From Rickettsiales bacterium (GTDB taxonomy: Bacteria > Pseudomonadota > Alphaproteobacteria > Rickettsiales > UBA998): a stretch of 14,629 bases of DNA. Numbering within the stretch: the stretch's first letter is position 1; each line of letters opens with the position of its first letter. Below the pieces are notes generated by a model. That model was not told where the DNA came from. It saw nothing but the letters and a program-made list of their open reading frames with translations, and ran no database searches. The stretch is taken from positions 1 to 14,629 of the forward strand of contig JAIEPI010000030.1 in assembly GCA_019749855.1 (NCBI GenBank), read 5' to 3'. The translations under genes and the position numbers were made by a program. Positions 6,916 through 14,030 of this stretch are shown piece after piece.

Positions 6916-8435
6916 CGCGACGCTTTCATTTATTATCACTGCGTCACCGCGTCATGCTTCTCATGGTAGCGCTGGCGGTGTTTACCGCTGGTCTAACGGC
7001 GGCGTCGATGACTGTTATCGATTATTATAATTTGCATGATAATTTGCTGACAGAGCAAGAGCTAACCGCCTCGATTACCGCAGAGCGCAACCGATATATT
7101 CTGAAGTTTGGCCAGCGTGAAGTATTGTCAAATAACCTTCAAATATTCAAGCTCAGGCCCACCATTGAGCTGGTCTGTGTGTATGATGAACAAGGCGATG
7201 TTTTTGCGCGCTACAGCATGCAGGACGCACCTCCAGCCATACAAAAAAAATCGCATGAATGCCCTGTCGCGCCTCTGATGGGAAGTGTGTTTAATGATCA
7301 GTCACTCGAGACATTCCGGCCCATTACCCTGCGTAGCGAGGTGATCGGTGGCATCTATGTGCGCTCTGATCTGAAGATTATTCATAGTTACCTCAATCGT
7401 CAGGTGGCAACCATTCTGGGAGTGGTCGTTTTGGTGATAATCATCGCTTATTTTATTGCTCTTCGACTGCAGCGCGCCATCACACAACCCATATTGACGC
7501 TTGCGGAAACCGCACATAATATCTCTGCCTATAAAGATTATTCCATACGTGCGCGCAAACCGACGCAGGAAAGTCGGGCCTATTCACGCGAGATTGTGAC
7601 GCTGGTGGAGGCGTTTAACGAAATGCTGGATGAGATTGAAGAGCGTACCGCGTCGCTGCAAAAAAAGAATATCGAATTAGATAAAGCGCGTGAGCAGGCG
7701 GAAACGGCCAATATGTCAAAATCCCGTTTTCTTGCCAGTATCAGTCATGAACTTCGCACACCGCTGAACGCCATCATTGGCTTTTCATCTATTATCAGTA
7801 GTCAGTTATTTGGCCAGATTAATAAAAAATATCTTGAATATGCAGAGGACATTCATGAGTCCGGCGTGCATTTGCTTGAGATTATCAATGATATTCTGGA
7901 TCTGTCCAAAGCGGAGGCCGGTAAGCTCATTTTGGATATGGAAGAGTTTCATATCGGCAAAGCCGTCAAAAAATGTCAGTCCATTTTGGCGGATCGCGCT
8001 GAAAAAGGCGGGGTACAACTCATTATCGATGCTCCGGACGATCTGCCCTACATCATTGCTGATCGTGTACGTTTTGTGCAAATCATGCTGAATTTGATGT
8101 CAAATGCCATCAAGTTTACGGAGCCTGGAGGCCGTGTGCATGTCACCATTCAGGCGAAAATCATCGGCAATCAATCAAACCATCTGCAATTTATCATCAG
8201 CGTGGCAGACACAGGCATTGGCATGCACCGTGAGGATATTGACAAAGCATTACAAAGCTTTGGTCAGCTCGACGGCGATCTTAATCGGCGCTATGAAGGC
8301 ACTGGACTCGGCCTGCCGCTGACAAAAAAACTGGTGGAGCTGCATAAGGGGACGCTGACAATAGAGAGTGAGCGTAATGTGGGAACCAGTGTGTATGTGC
8401 GAATGGTCTCTGATCCGGAATCGCTAAAAAAATGA
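6912..8435 (+). CDS. membrane sensor histidine kinase (CHASE8-like sensor, HAMP, HisKA, HATPase)
   Basis: A 507-residue inner-membrane kinase. Membrane helix 1 is at about 14-34 and helix 2 at about 165-186. The periplasmic domain between them (about 35-160) resembles the CHASE8 domain of YfiN-type proteins, with an ELVCVYDEQGDVFARY strand-turn. A HAMP domain (about 187-245) and a coiled coil lead into HisKA with the SHELRTPLNAIIGFS block; H279 is the phosphorylated residue. The ATPase domain is complete: N box NLMSNAIKFT (394-403), DTGIGM from D433, FGQ, and GTGLGL from G463. No receiver domain is attached and no response regulator gene is in the window, so the partner must be encoded elsewhere. 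The ATGA overlap with the YfiR-like gene implies co-translation and a shared role. Ligand and output are unknown. Confidence 0.88.
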   Translation: MTRRFHLLSLRHRVMLLMVALAVFTAGLTAASMTVIDYYNLHDNLLTEQELTASITAERNRYILKFGQREVLSNNLQIFKLRPTIELVCVYDEQGDVFARYSMQDAPPAIQKKSHECPVAPLMGSVFNDQSLETFRPITLRSEVIGGIYVRSDLKIIHSYLNRQVATILGVVVLVIIIAYFIALRLQRAITQPILTLAETAHNISAYKDYSIRARKPTQESRAYSREIVTLVEAFNEMLDEIEERTASLQKKNIELDKAREQAETANMSKSRFLASISHELRTPLNAIIGFSSIISSQLFGQINKKYLEYAEDIHESGVHLLEIINDILDLSKAEAGKLILDMEEFHIGKAVKKCQSILADRAEKGGVQLIIDAPDDLPYIIADRVRFVQIMLNLMSNAIKFTEPGGRVHVTIQAKIIGNQSNHLQFIISVADTGIGMHREDIDKALQSFGQLDGDLNRRYEGTGLGLPLTKKLVELHKGTLTIESERNVGTSVYVRMVSDPESLKK

Positions 8436-8452
8436 GATAAAACGTTCAATAA

Positions 8453-8482
8453 TTTACAAAGATTTTACTTTTATTGCTTAAT
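8453..8482 (+). promoter_or_regulatory. possible promoter of the MarR-type regulator gene
   Basis: TTTACA (8453-8458; five of six consensus bases) and CTTAAT (8477-8482; four of six) lie 18 nt apart in an A/T-rich stretch between the kinase stop and the regulator start. A good ribosome site, CAGGAG (8503-8508), follows. Confidence 0.35.
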
Positions 8483-8514
8483 TATAGAGCAGCAAACCGC
8501 ATCAGGAGCAAACA

Positions 8515-8979
8515 GTGCAGAAGCAGCAATATATTGAAACCATCCTTTTAATTGAACGAATGCACCGTCGTTTCCTCGATGTCATCAAGACCGAGTTAGA
8601 TCGTCTGAAGGTGGACGACCTTAATAACGTTCAAACGCTCATTCTCTATAACATCAACGCGGAAGAACTCACCATCGGTGAATTAACAAACCGTGGCTAT
8701 TATCTTGGCTCCAATGTGTCTTATAATGTTAAAAAGCTGGTCGAGAATGGCTATCTGGAGCAGGAGCGCTCAACGCATGACAAACGCTCGGTGAAAATCA
8801 AACTGTCCGGCAAAGGCCTGGCGATTTGTGAAAAGATTGACGCGCTTTACGAAAAACACGTGAGTGATCTTGCGAAGTCTGGCCCCTCTGAGAGTGAAAT
8901 AGACACCACGAAGAAGGCGCTTCTTGATATGGAGCGTTACTGGAGTTCAGTGATGGCCAGCCTGTATAAACTGGCATAA
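8515..8979 (+). CDS. ldtR: LdtR-like MarR family transcriptional regulator
   Basis: A 154-residue winged-helix protein starting at GTG 8515, supported by CAGGAG six nt upstream; no ATG gives a better start. The N-terminal helix LIERMHRRFLDVIKTELDRL, then LNNVQTLILYNI, ELTIGELTNRGYYLGSNVSY (recognition region, about 55-74) and the wing LEQERSTHDKRSVKIKLSGKG are close in layout to the alphaproteobacterial LdtR type. In Liberibacter and Sinorhizobium, LdtR controls an L,D-transpeptidase gene and osmotic tolerance. No such transpeptidase gene is present here, so the targets must lie elsewhere or differ. It stands downstream of the kinase with its own likely promoter. The family is secure; the ldtR orthology is my inference from recalled sequence features. 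Confidence 0.8.
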   Translation: MQKQQYIETILLIERMHRRFLDVIKTELDRLKVDDLNNVQTLILYNINAEELTIGELTNRGYYLGSNVSYNVKKLVENGYLEQERSTHDKRSVKIKLSGKGLAICEKIDALYEKHVSDLAKSGPSESEIDTTKKALLDMERYWSSVMASLYKLA

Positions 8980-9090
8980 ACATCTGATTAATGGTTTTGG
9001 CACGTGCTGGGTGCGTGACTGACCGCTTGCGAAAAATAATAGCCTCTGTTAGTTTGCTCCACTTATAGTGATCAAAGTGTGGGGCCTTAG
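8980..9090. other. intergenic region between MarR-type and TAXI genes with small dyads
   Basis: This 111-bp stretch holds an 8-bp palindrome GCACGTGC (9000-9007) and a dyad CACT-TAT-AGTG (9060-9070) that overlaps a good -10-like TATAGT (9064-9069). No matching -35 box is seen; TTGCGA at 9027-9032 pairs only with a poor -10 at 9050-9055. The dyads could be regulator sites but are short. No terminator is apparent after the regulator gene. Confidence 0.25.
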
Positions 9091-10077
9091 ATGTTGCATT
9101 TTCGGAATTTTATCGACGTTTTTCGCGCTGTTTCATTAATGATGGCGATGATCGTCACTCCGGTTTTTGCACAGGCCGAGGACAAACAAATGATTATCGG
9201 TACGGCGGGCGTCACAGGGGTGTATTACCCGGTTGGAGGAACGATCTGTCGCTTCATTGATATGAAATCCAAAGAGCATGGCATCAACTGCCTCGTGGAA
9301 ACAACGGGTGGCTCTATTTCTAACCTTAATGCGCTGCGCGAAGGCGACATTCAGTTTGCCTTCGCGCAATCAGATTGGCAGTACAATGCTTATCACGGAA
9401 CCAGTGCTTTTGCTGATCGCGGCGCATTCACCAATCTACGTTCATTATTTTCATTACACAGTGAAGCGCTGACACTGGTCGCGCGGATGGATTCCGGCAT
9501 TAAGGTGCTCGATGATCTGCGAGGCAAGCGGGTGAATGTGGGCAATCCTGGCTCGGGCATGCGTGCAACAATGGACGAAGTCATCCGCGCGAAAGGTTGG
9601 GATTTGGGGGTATTTAAATCCGCTTCACAATTCCGCGCCACGGAGCAAACCAAAAAACTATGTGATAACAAGATTGATGCCTTTGTGTTTGCCACCGGCC
9701 ACCCCAATGGTTCGATTCAGGAAGTGACCTCCTCCTGTCCCGCGCGACTCATTAGTGTGGAAGGCCCAGAGATTGAACAATTAATTCAGGAATACCCTTA
9801 TTATGCACCCGCTACCATTCCGGGTGGCATGTATGCGGGTAATCCCAATGATGTGGCCACATTCGGCGTAAAGGCGACTCTGGTCACCACGAAGGATGTG
9901 GACGATGAACTGGTCTATCAGGTGGTGAAGTCAGTATTCGATAATTTTGACGATTTCAAAACCACCCATCCCATTTTATCGACATTGACCAAACGTGCGA
10001 TGATAGAAAACGGGTTGACCGCGCCTCTGCACGCGGGGGCTAAGCGCTACTACCGTGAAGCGGGCCTGATTCAATAG
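9091..10077 (+). CDS. TAXI family periplasmic solute-binding protein
   Basis: A 328-residue exported protein. It has a signal peptide (hydrophobic VSLMMAMIVTPVFAQA, predicted cut after about residue 29). The mature part opens with IIGTAGVTGVYYPVGGTICR, the hallmark of TAXI proteins, followed by VETTGGSISNLNALREGDIQ, FAFAQSDWQYNAYHG, LRGKRVNVGNPGSGMRATMD, and a C-terminal ALHAGAKRYYREAG-like end (here PLHAGAKRYYREAGLI). Most TAXI proteins deliver carboxylic acids or amino acids such as glutamate to a fused TRAP membrane subunit. No TRAP permease gene is adjacent: the next gene is convergent. It is therefore an orphan binding protein, serving either a remote transporter or a sensory role. The ribosome site before ATG 9091 is poor. 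Confidence 0.9.
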   Translation: MLHFRNFIDVFRAVSLMMAMIVTPVFAQAEDKQMIIGTAGVTGVYYPVGGTICRFIDMKSKEHGINCLVETTGGSISNLNALREGDIQFAFAQSDWQYNAYHGTSAFADRGAFTNLRSLFSLHSEALTLVARMDSGIKVLDDLRGKRVNVGNPGSGMRATMDEVIRAKGWDLGVFKSASQFRATEQTKKLCDNKIDAFVFATGHPNGSIQEVTSSCPARLISVEGPEIEQLIQEYPYYAPATIPGGMYAGNPNDVATFGVKATLVTTKDVDDELVYQVVKSVFDNFDDFKTTHPILSTLTKRAMIENGLTAPLHAGAKRYYREAGLIQ

Positions 10078-10105
10078 TCTCTGGCAGGCGCGTAATTCAT
10101 AATCG

Positions 10106-11122
10106 CTAAAAGCGGCGTTCCACAGAAAACATCGCGGCTTGGCTCAGTGCCTCTCTTGCCTCACTCTGTGGGAAGATGGCAAGCTGAGAAATAGCCGTTT
10201 CGGCATGCTGATAGGCAGCGTCAAGCGTCGCTTGCAAACAGTGATGGCCCTCAATCAGTGTCAATGCCTGTGCTAAGTCGTCGCTGTTTTGTTGCCCTTC
10301 ACCGAGGCAGCGCTTCCAGAATTCGCGCTCGGGCGCATTGCCTCTTTGGAAGGCCAGAATAACGGGCAGGGTTAATTTGCATTCACGGAAATCATCACCG
10401 ATGGTTTTACCCAGCTCTGTCTCCGATGCGGAATAATCCAGGGCATCATCCACCAGCTGAAACGCAATCCCCAGTGAACGGCCATAGGCAGCCATGGCCG
10501 CGCATTCTTCGGCGGAACGCTCCATCATCATGGGGCCAATCGCGGCGGCCGCAGAAAACAGCGCTGCTGTTTTGGCGCGAATGATGTTCAGGTAATCCTC
10601 TTCTGTGGTTTCCAGATTACCGGCGGCCATCATCTGCATGACTTCGCCTTGCGAAATAATAGCGGAGGTATCAGAAAGCAGGCTCAGAATGGGCAGGGAG
10701 CCATCCTGCACCATCAATTGAAAGGCGCGTGAAAGCAGGAAGTCACCCACCAGCACACTCGCCTGATTGCTCCAGATGGCATTGGCGGTTTCGCCACCGC
10801 GCCGCAAAGTGCTCTCATCGACGACATCATCATGCAACAAGGTCGCCGTATGCAGAAACTCCACCGCGGCGGCGAGATGGATATGCCGAGCAGCCTGATG
10901 ACCACACATTTTTGCGCTGGCAAGCACCAGTGCGGGGCGCATGCGCTTGCCGCCGGAATGAATAATATGGCGCGCAATTTGCTCGATCAATGGCACTTCC
11001 TGATCAATCATCTGCATAATCAGGGTATTGACGCTTTGTAAATCTGACTCCACAAGCGCCTGCAATGGCTTCAGTGAAGCGGGTATGGAAGTATCGTTGA
11101 CAACTTGTATTGATGAATGCAT
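10106..11122 (-). CDS. ispB: long-chain polyprenyl diphosphate synthase (octaprenyl type)
   Basis: A 338-residue cytoplasmic enzyme that adds isopentenyl diphosphate units to an allylic primer, giving the ubiquinone side chain. Family blocks in order are GGKRMRPAL (57-65), FLHTATLLHDDVVDESTLRR with the first Asp-rich motif DDVVD at 98-102, and FQLVDDALDY with the second at 225-229, then GKTIGDDF and KLTLP. No bulky aromatic residue stands a few positions before the first Asp motif, as expected for long-chain enzymes. The usual Gly in R-E-G-K is Cys here (FRECKLTLP), a minor oddity. It is the last gene of the minus-strand string, 27 bp after the FliK-like gene, with a distant GAGGG as its only ribosome site. 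Product length cannot be proven from sequence; octaprenyl to decaprenyl is likely. Confidence 0.9.
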   Translation of the reverse strand: MHSSIQVVNDTSIPASLKPLQALVESDLQSVNTLIMQMIDQEVPLIEQIARHIIHSGGKRMRPALVLASAKMCGHQAARHIHLAAAVEFLHTATLLHDDVVDESTLRRGGETANAIWSNQASVLVGDFLLSRAFQLMVQDGSLPILSLLSDTSAIISQGEVMQMMAAGNLETTEEDYLNIIRAKTAALFSAAAAIGPMMMERSAEECAAMAAYGRSLGIAFQLVDDALDYSASETELGKTIGDDFRECKLTLPVILAFQRGNAPEREFWKRCLGEGQQNSDDLAQALTLIEGHHCLQATLDAAYQHAETAISQLAIFPQSEAREALSQAAMFSVERRF

Positions 11123-11149
11123 AGCGTCTATCTAGCCCTCATACGCACA

Positions 11150-13234
11150 TTAGACAACAATAGAATGGTCAATCCCAGTGCTGCCAGATGTGTTTATGGG
11201 TGGCACAACGCAGGCCTTGATACCATGACGAAAGGCAATGCTGCCATGATAACCACTGATGTCTGATGCTTCCTGATAGATCGCACGAATATCGTGTTCC
11301 ATCCCATTTTCCAAAGGTTTCTCAGTGCGAATGATCAAATCAAACTGCAGGGCATCCTGCTTTTTGACCATGCCGTCCAACTGCATATGACCAAAAGCGG
11401 GAAACATCATATCAATCAGGAAATAGTCACTCTCTCCTTGCTCGGACGTCTCTTCCTTCTTTTGCTGGCGTTTATAAAACATGCGAACTGGCTCCAGAGC
11501 ACTTCCCAAGAAGGGCAGCGTCAGCAGATTCCATCCATTGGGATCACGTATTTCTGGCCCTGCGGCGCGCAGGGCTGTGAATTCTGCGCCCAAACGGGAC
11601 AAAAGATCGCTGTGACCAGTCTCCAGCTCACGATGCCGATTCTCGCCCAGCCAACGGCGCACATCCCCCCCTTTGAGGGCCGCAAACAAGAAAAGAATAT
11701 CAGAGAGCGCCTCCTTTCCCGGGGCTGGAACATTCCCCGTGCCTGCGGGGCGCGCTGCATTGGCCAGTAGCGAGGCATACGCATCAAACGCCTGCCAGGG
11801 TCGATCCGACTGTAAGGTGTGCCCTAAGGCGCGAAATTCTGCCGCGCCTTCACCATCACTTACCGGCAGAATCTCTGATAGCCGAACCTGCAACTGCGTG
11901 CCTTGTGGCAGTGCGGTGGTATTGAGCAATTTTAATGTGCCGATCGGCGTTTGCAGGATCAATTCCTGTGGGCCACTTGTCCCAATAATCGTCGCCGAAA
12001 AAATCGCTGGCGAGGGTGAGGGCGGGGGTGAGGGTGGAGGTGCCGTAGCGGTAGCTGGCGCAGGGTGATTAACCGCTGGGGATGGATTTGCTCTAAGGGT
12101 GGAAAGCGCATCCGCCACGATGGTTGAGGCTGAGGGGGCTTGCGGCGTGATGGGCGCGTAATTTGTCTCGGCAGCCTCTCCGCTGTTTGGCGGTGGCGGC
12201 AATACAGGGCTTGCGGCAGTAGGCGGAATTGCGACAACTGGGCTTGCTGGCACGGTGGCAGCTGGCACAGTAGCAATGGATGGCGAAGGATTAAAGCTGT
12301 CATTCGGCGCACCCACCTGAGCGACGCGCTGATAAGCGGCAAGGCCCTGAGCTGGGAATGCCGTGGCGCTCGACAATGGTGCCGCGGATGCAGTGGCCGT
12401 CGGCACCGGTGCGTTCACCGCTAACGCCGTGGCAGGTGATGGGGGGGTGGCAACGGGAGCCAAAGGCGCACCAGTTGCTGCCGCTGGTTGGGCAGCCTCA
12501 GGCGGCACGGTGGTTGCTGCGCCTGTTGCAGGCGTTGCGACGGGAGAGGCAGGTGCTGGTGGCGACTGATTCGGCGTTGGTGCTGTGGATGGTGTCAATT
12601 GATTATCAGGAAAAGTGACGCCCAGAACATCCAGTACCAGCCGACTTCCGGTGGTGACTTGCGACAAAGCACTATGTAGCGAAACAGGCAGTAATGGCGC
12701 GGCCTCATTCACTGCTGGCAGAGGCTGTGTGGCAGGTAACTGGTTGGGGGCAGGTACTGCCTTTGTTAACACCACCACTTCCACCCGCGCAGGGATCACC
12801 TGATCAGGGGCAATCACCGCACTGGATGCCGTGGCATTCGCGTTGCTGGCCCCACCCAGTGCACTGGTGTGCACCACATCATGGTTGGAGGGGATTTGCG
12901 CGCTCTGCAATTCCAGATATTTGGGCACAGACTTGCCATCAATTGAGATAAGTCGCCCCAGAGTTTCGTTTTGATGGCGCTCCACTTGAATGGCGACTTC
13001 AATGCCCCTTTTTAGAAAAATATTGGTCTGTATCAGCACCTCACCGGAGGGGGTGGCAATCACCGTTGCACCTTGTGGCGAGCGCCCATTGGCGGTACCA
13101 CGCAAGACCGTTCCATCTGACACGTCCAACAACTGCAATGCCGCTTCCGCAGTGCTCGACGATGTGGACGGTGTGGACGCCCCGATGCCAAAGAGCTGGA
13201 ATACTGCGCCGGTAATCGTGCCTGAACTGCTCAA
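11150..13234 (-). CDS. Pro/Ala-rich FliK-like flagellar hook-length control protein candidate
   Basis: A 694-residue protein with no signal peptide. The start is TTG 13234, backed by a strong GGAGGG site four nt upstream. Residues about 40-110 form a beta-rich domain (LLDVSDGTVLRGTANG, SGEVLIQTNIFLKRGIEVAI). Residues about 210-408 are extremely Pro/Ala/Thr-rich. Residues about 410-460 hold a second beta domain of similar pattern (IFSATIIGT, ELILQTPIGTLKLLN, LPQGTQLQVRL). A helical region follows, and the last 100 residues (FLIDMMFPAFGHMQLDGMVK, then FDLIIRTEKP) resemble the C-terminal hook-capping/switch domain of FliK. FliK is a secreted ruler that measures hook length and switches export substrates; a long disordered middle fits this. 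Placement directly after flhF-flhG supports a flagellar role. The C-terminal match is only moderate, so another flagellar or secreted protein remains possible. Confidence 0.5.
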   Translation of the reverse strand: MSSSGTITGAVFQLFGIGASTPSTSSSTAEAALQLLDVSDGTVLRGTANGRSPQGATVIATPSGEVLIQTNIFLKRGIEVAIQVERHQNETLGRLISIDGKSVPKYLELQSAQIPSNHDVVHTSALGGASNANATASSAVIAPDQVIPARVEVVVLTKAVPAPNQLPATQPLPAVNEAAPLLPVSLHSALSQVTTGSRLVLDVLGVTFPDNQLTPSTAPTPNQSPPAPASPVATPATGAATTVPPEAAQPAAATGAPLAPVATPPSPATALAVNAPVPTATASAAPLSSATAFPAQGLAAYQRVAQVGAPNDSFNPSPSIATVPAATVPASPVVAIPPTAASPVLPPPPNSGEAAETNYAPITPQAPSASTIVADALSTLRANPSPAVNHPAPATATAPPPSPPPSPSPAIFSATIIGTSGPQELILQTPIGTLKLLNTTALPQGTQLQVRLSEILPVSDGEGAAEFRALGHTLQSDRPWQAFDAYASLLANAARPAGTGNVPAPGKEALSDILFLFAALKGGDVRRWLGENRHRELETGHSDLLSRLGAEFTALRAAGPEIRDPNGWNLLTLPFLGSALEPVRMFYKRQQKKEETSEQGESDYFLIDMMFPAFGHMQLDGMVKKQDALQFDLIIRTEKPLENGMEHDIRAIYQEASDISGYHGSIAFRHGIKACVVPPINTSGSTGIDHSIVV
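12011..12607 (-). repeat. low-complexity Pro/Ala/Thr-rich coding region
   Basis: About 200 codons dominated by Pro, Ala, Thr, Ser and Val in the FliK-like gene, with near-tandem Pro-Pro-Ser coding stretches at about 12010-12045. The region is G/C-richer than the neighbouring genes and opens several long but spurious frames on the opposite strand. Such regions are prone to length change between strains. Confidence 0.8.
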
Positions 13235-13238
13235 GGAA

Positions 13239-13244
13239 CCCTCC
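13239..13244 (-). promoter_or_regulatory. strong ribosome binding site that fixes the TTG start of the FliK-like gene
   Basis: GGAGGG on the minus strand lies four nt before TTG 13234 and just overlaps the region after the flhG stop (13246-13248). It makes the TTG the best start despite being a rare codon. Confidence 0.7.
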
Positions 13245-13245
13245 G

Positions 13246-14010
13246 TTAGGCTGGGACTTTCTGCATCAATTTGATGGAGATCGCCGCGACATCGGTGGCA
13301 GCCGTGGTATGGCTGGCAATATCAATCAGCGGAGTCTGAGCGCGTATGGCATCCTTCACCTTATTATCCTTGCGCACAATTCCCAGTAATGGCGGTGAGA
13401 TTTTTAGAAAACTATGGCAGGCCGTGTAGATGGCGGCATAGGTTTTCTCACCCTCTTTTTGCGAGGCTGCCTGATTGACCACAATATTGACTGACGGGTT
13501 ATGCAGCTTTGTCGTGCACAGCTTGATAAAAGCATAGGCATCGGTCAGAGAGGTTGGTTCATCCGTGATCACCACAATGCAACGCGAGGCGATGCTTGCC
13601 ATAAACTGCACGTACTGCTCGATACCGGCACCCAGATCAATGATGACAAAGTCATAGCCACGTGCCAGCTCCACCAGCTCCTGCTTTAAGCCACCCAGAC
13701 GCGAGAGAGAAATGGCCGCCATGTTGATAGAACCGGAACGACCGGCAATGATATCAAAATTGGTGGTGTAATGGGTGATCGCGCCTTCGAGCGAAATATC
13801 GCCGCGAATCACCGAGCTGAGGTCGCGCTTCGGGGTGAGACCCAGCTGTACGTCCACATTGGCCAGCCCAATATCACCATCAAACAATAGGACACGACGA
13901 CCTGAGCGGGCAAATAATTGTGCCAGTGTAATGGAAAGCCATGTTTTTCCAACGCCCCCTTTTCCAGAAGCTACGGCAAGAATGTTATTGTAAGGCTGTT
14001 CTTCTTTCAT
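13246..14010 (-). CDS. flhG: FlhG (FleN/YlxH) MinD-type ATPase, flagellar number regulator
   Basis: A 254-residue P-loop ATPase of the MinD/ParA class. It has the deviant Walker A SGKGGVGKT (15-23), DGDIGLANVDVQLGL (44-58), which is typical of FlhG, a Walker B region VIIDLGAGI (from residue 122; most homologues have DTGAG), NIVVNQA, and PPLLGIVRKDNKVKDAIRAQ near the C-terminus. FlhG binds ATP, dimerises and restrains FlhF and flagellar gene expression, keeping flagellar number low. The gene follows flhF by 20 bp, the usual order. ATG 14010 has AGAGAG upstream. The protein lacks the N-terminal extension with the D-Q-A-x-x-L-R motif that activates FlhF in well-studied homologues, since only 14 residues precede the P-loop. 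A clear C-terminal amphipathic membrane helix is also not obvious. Confidence 0.88.
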   Translation of the reverse strand: MKEEQPYNNILAVASGKGGVGKTWLSITLAQLFARSGRRVLLFDGDIGLANVDVQLGLTPKRDLSSVIRGDISLEGAITHYTTNFDIIAGRSGSINMAAISLSRLGGLKQELVELARGYDFVIIDLGAGIEQYVQFMASIASRCIVVITDEPTSLTDAYAFIKLCTTKLHNPSVNIVVNQAASQKEGEKTYAAIYTACHSFLKISPPLLGIVRKDNKVKDAIRAQTPLIDIASHTTAATDVAAISIKLMQKVPA

Positions 14011-14030
14011 GATCTCTCTGTGTCGTTATT

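Noticed and set aside
10104..10114. CGCT-AAA-AGCG mini-hairpin between the TAXI and ispB genes as a terminator
   Set aside because: It has a four-base stem, no T tract, and overlaps the ispB stop codon.
11673..12951. Series of + strand frames opposite the FliK-like gene
   Set aside because: They arise from the G/C-rich, stop-poor antisense of the Pro/Ala-rich linker. They overlap each other and show no family features.
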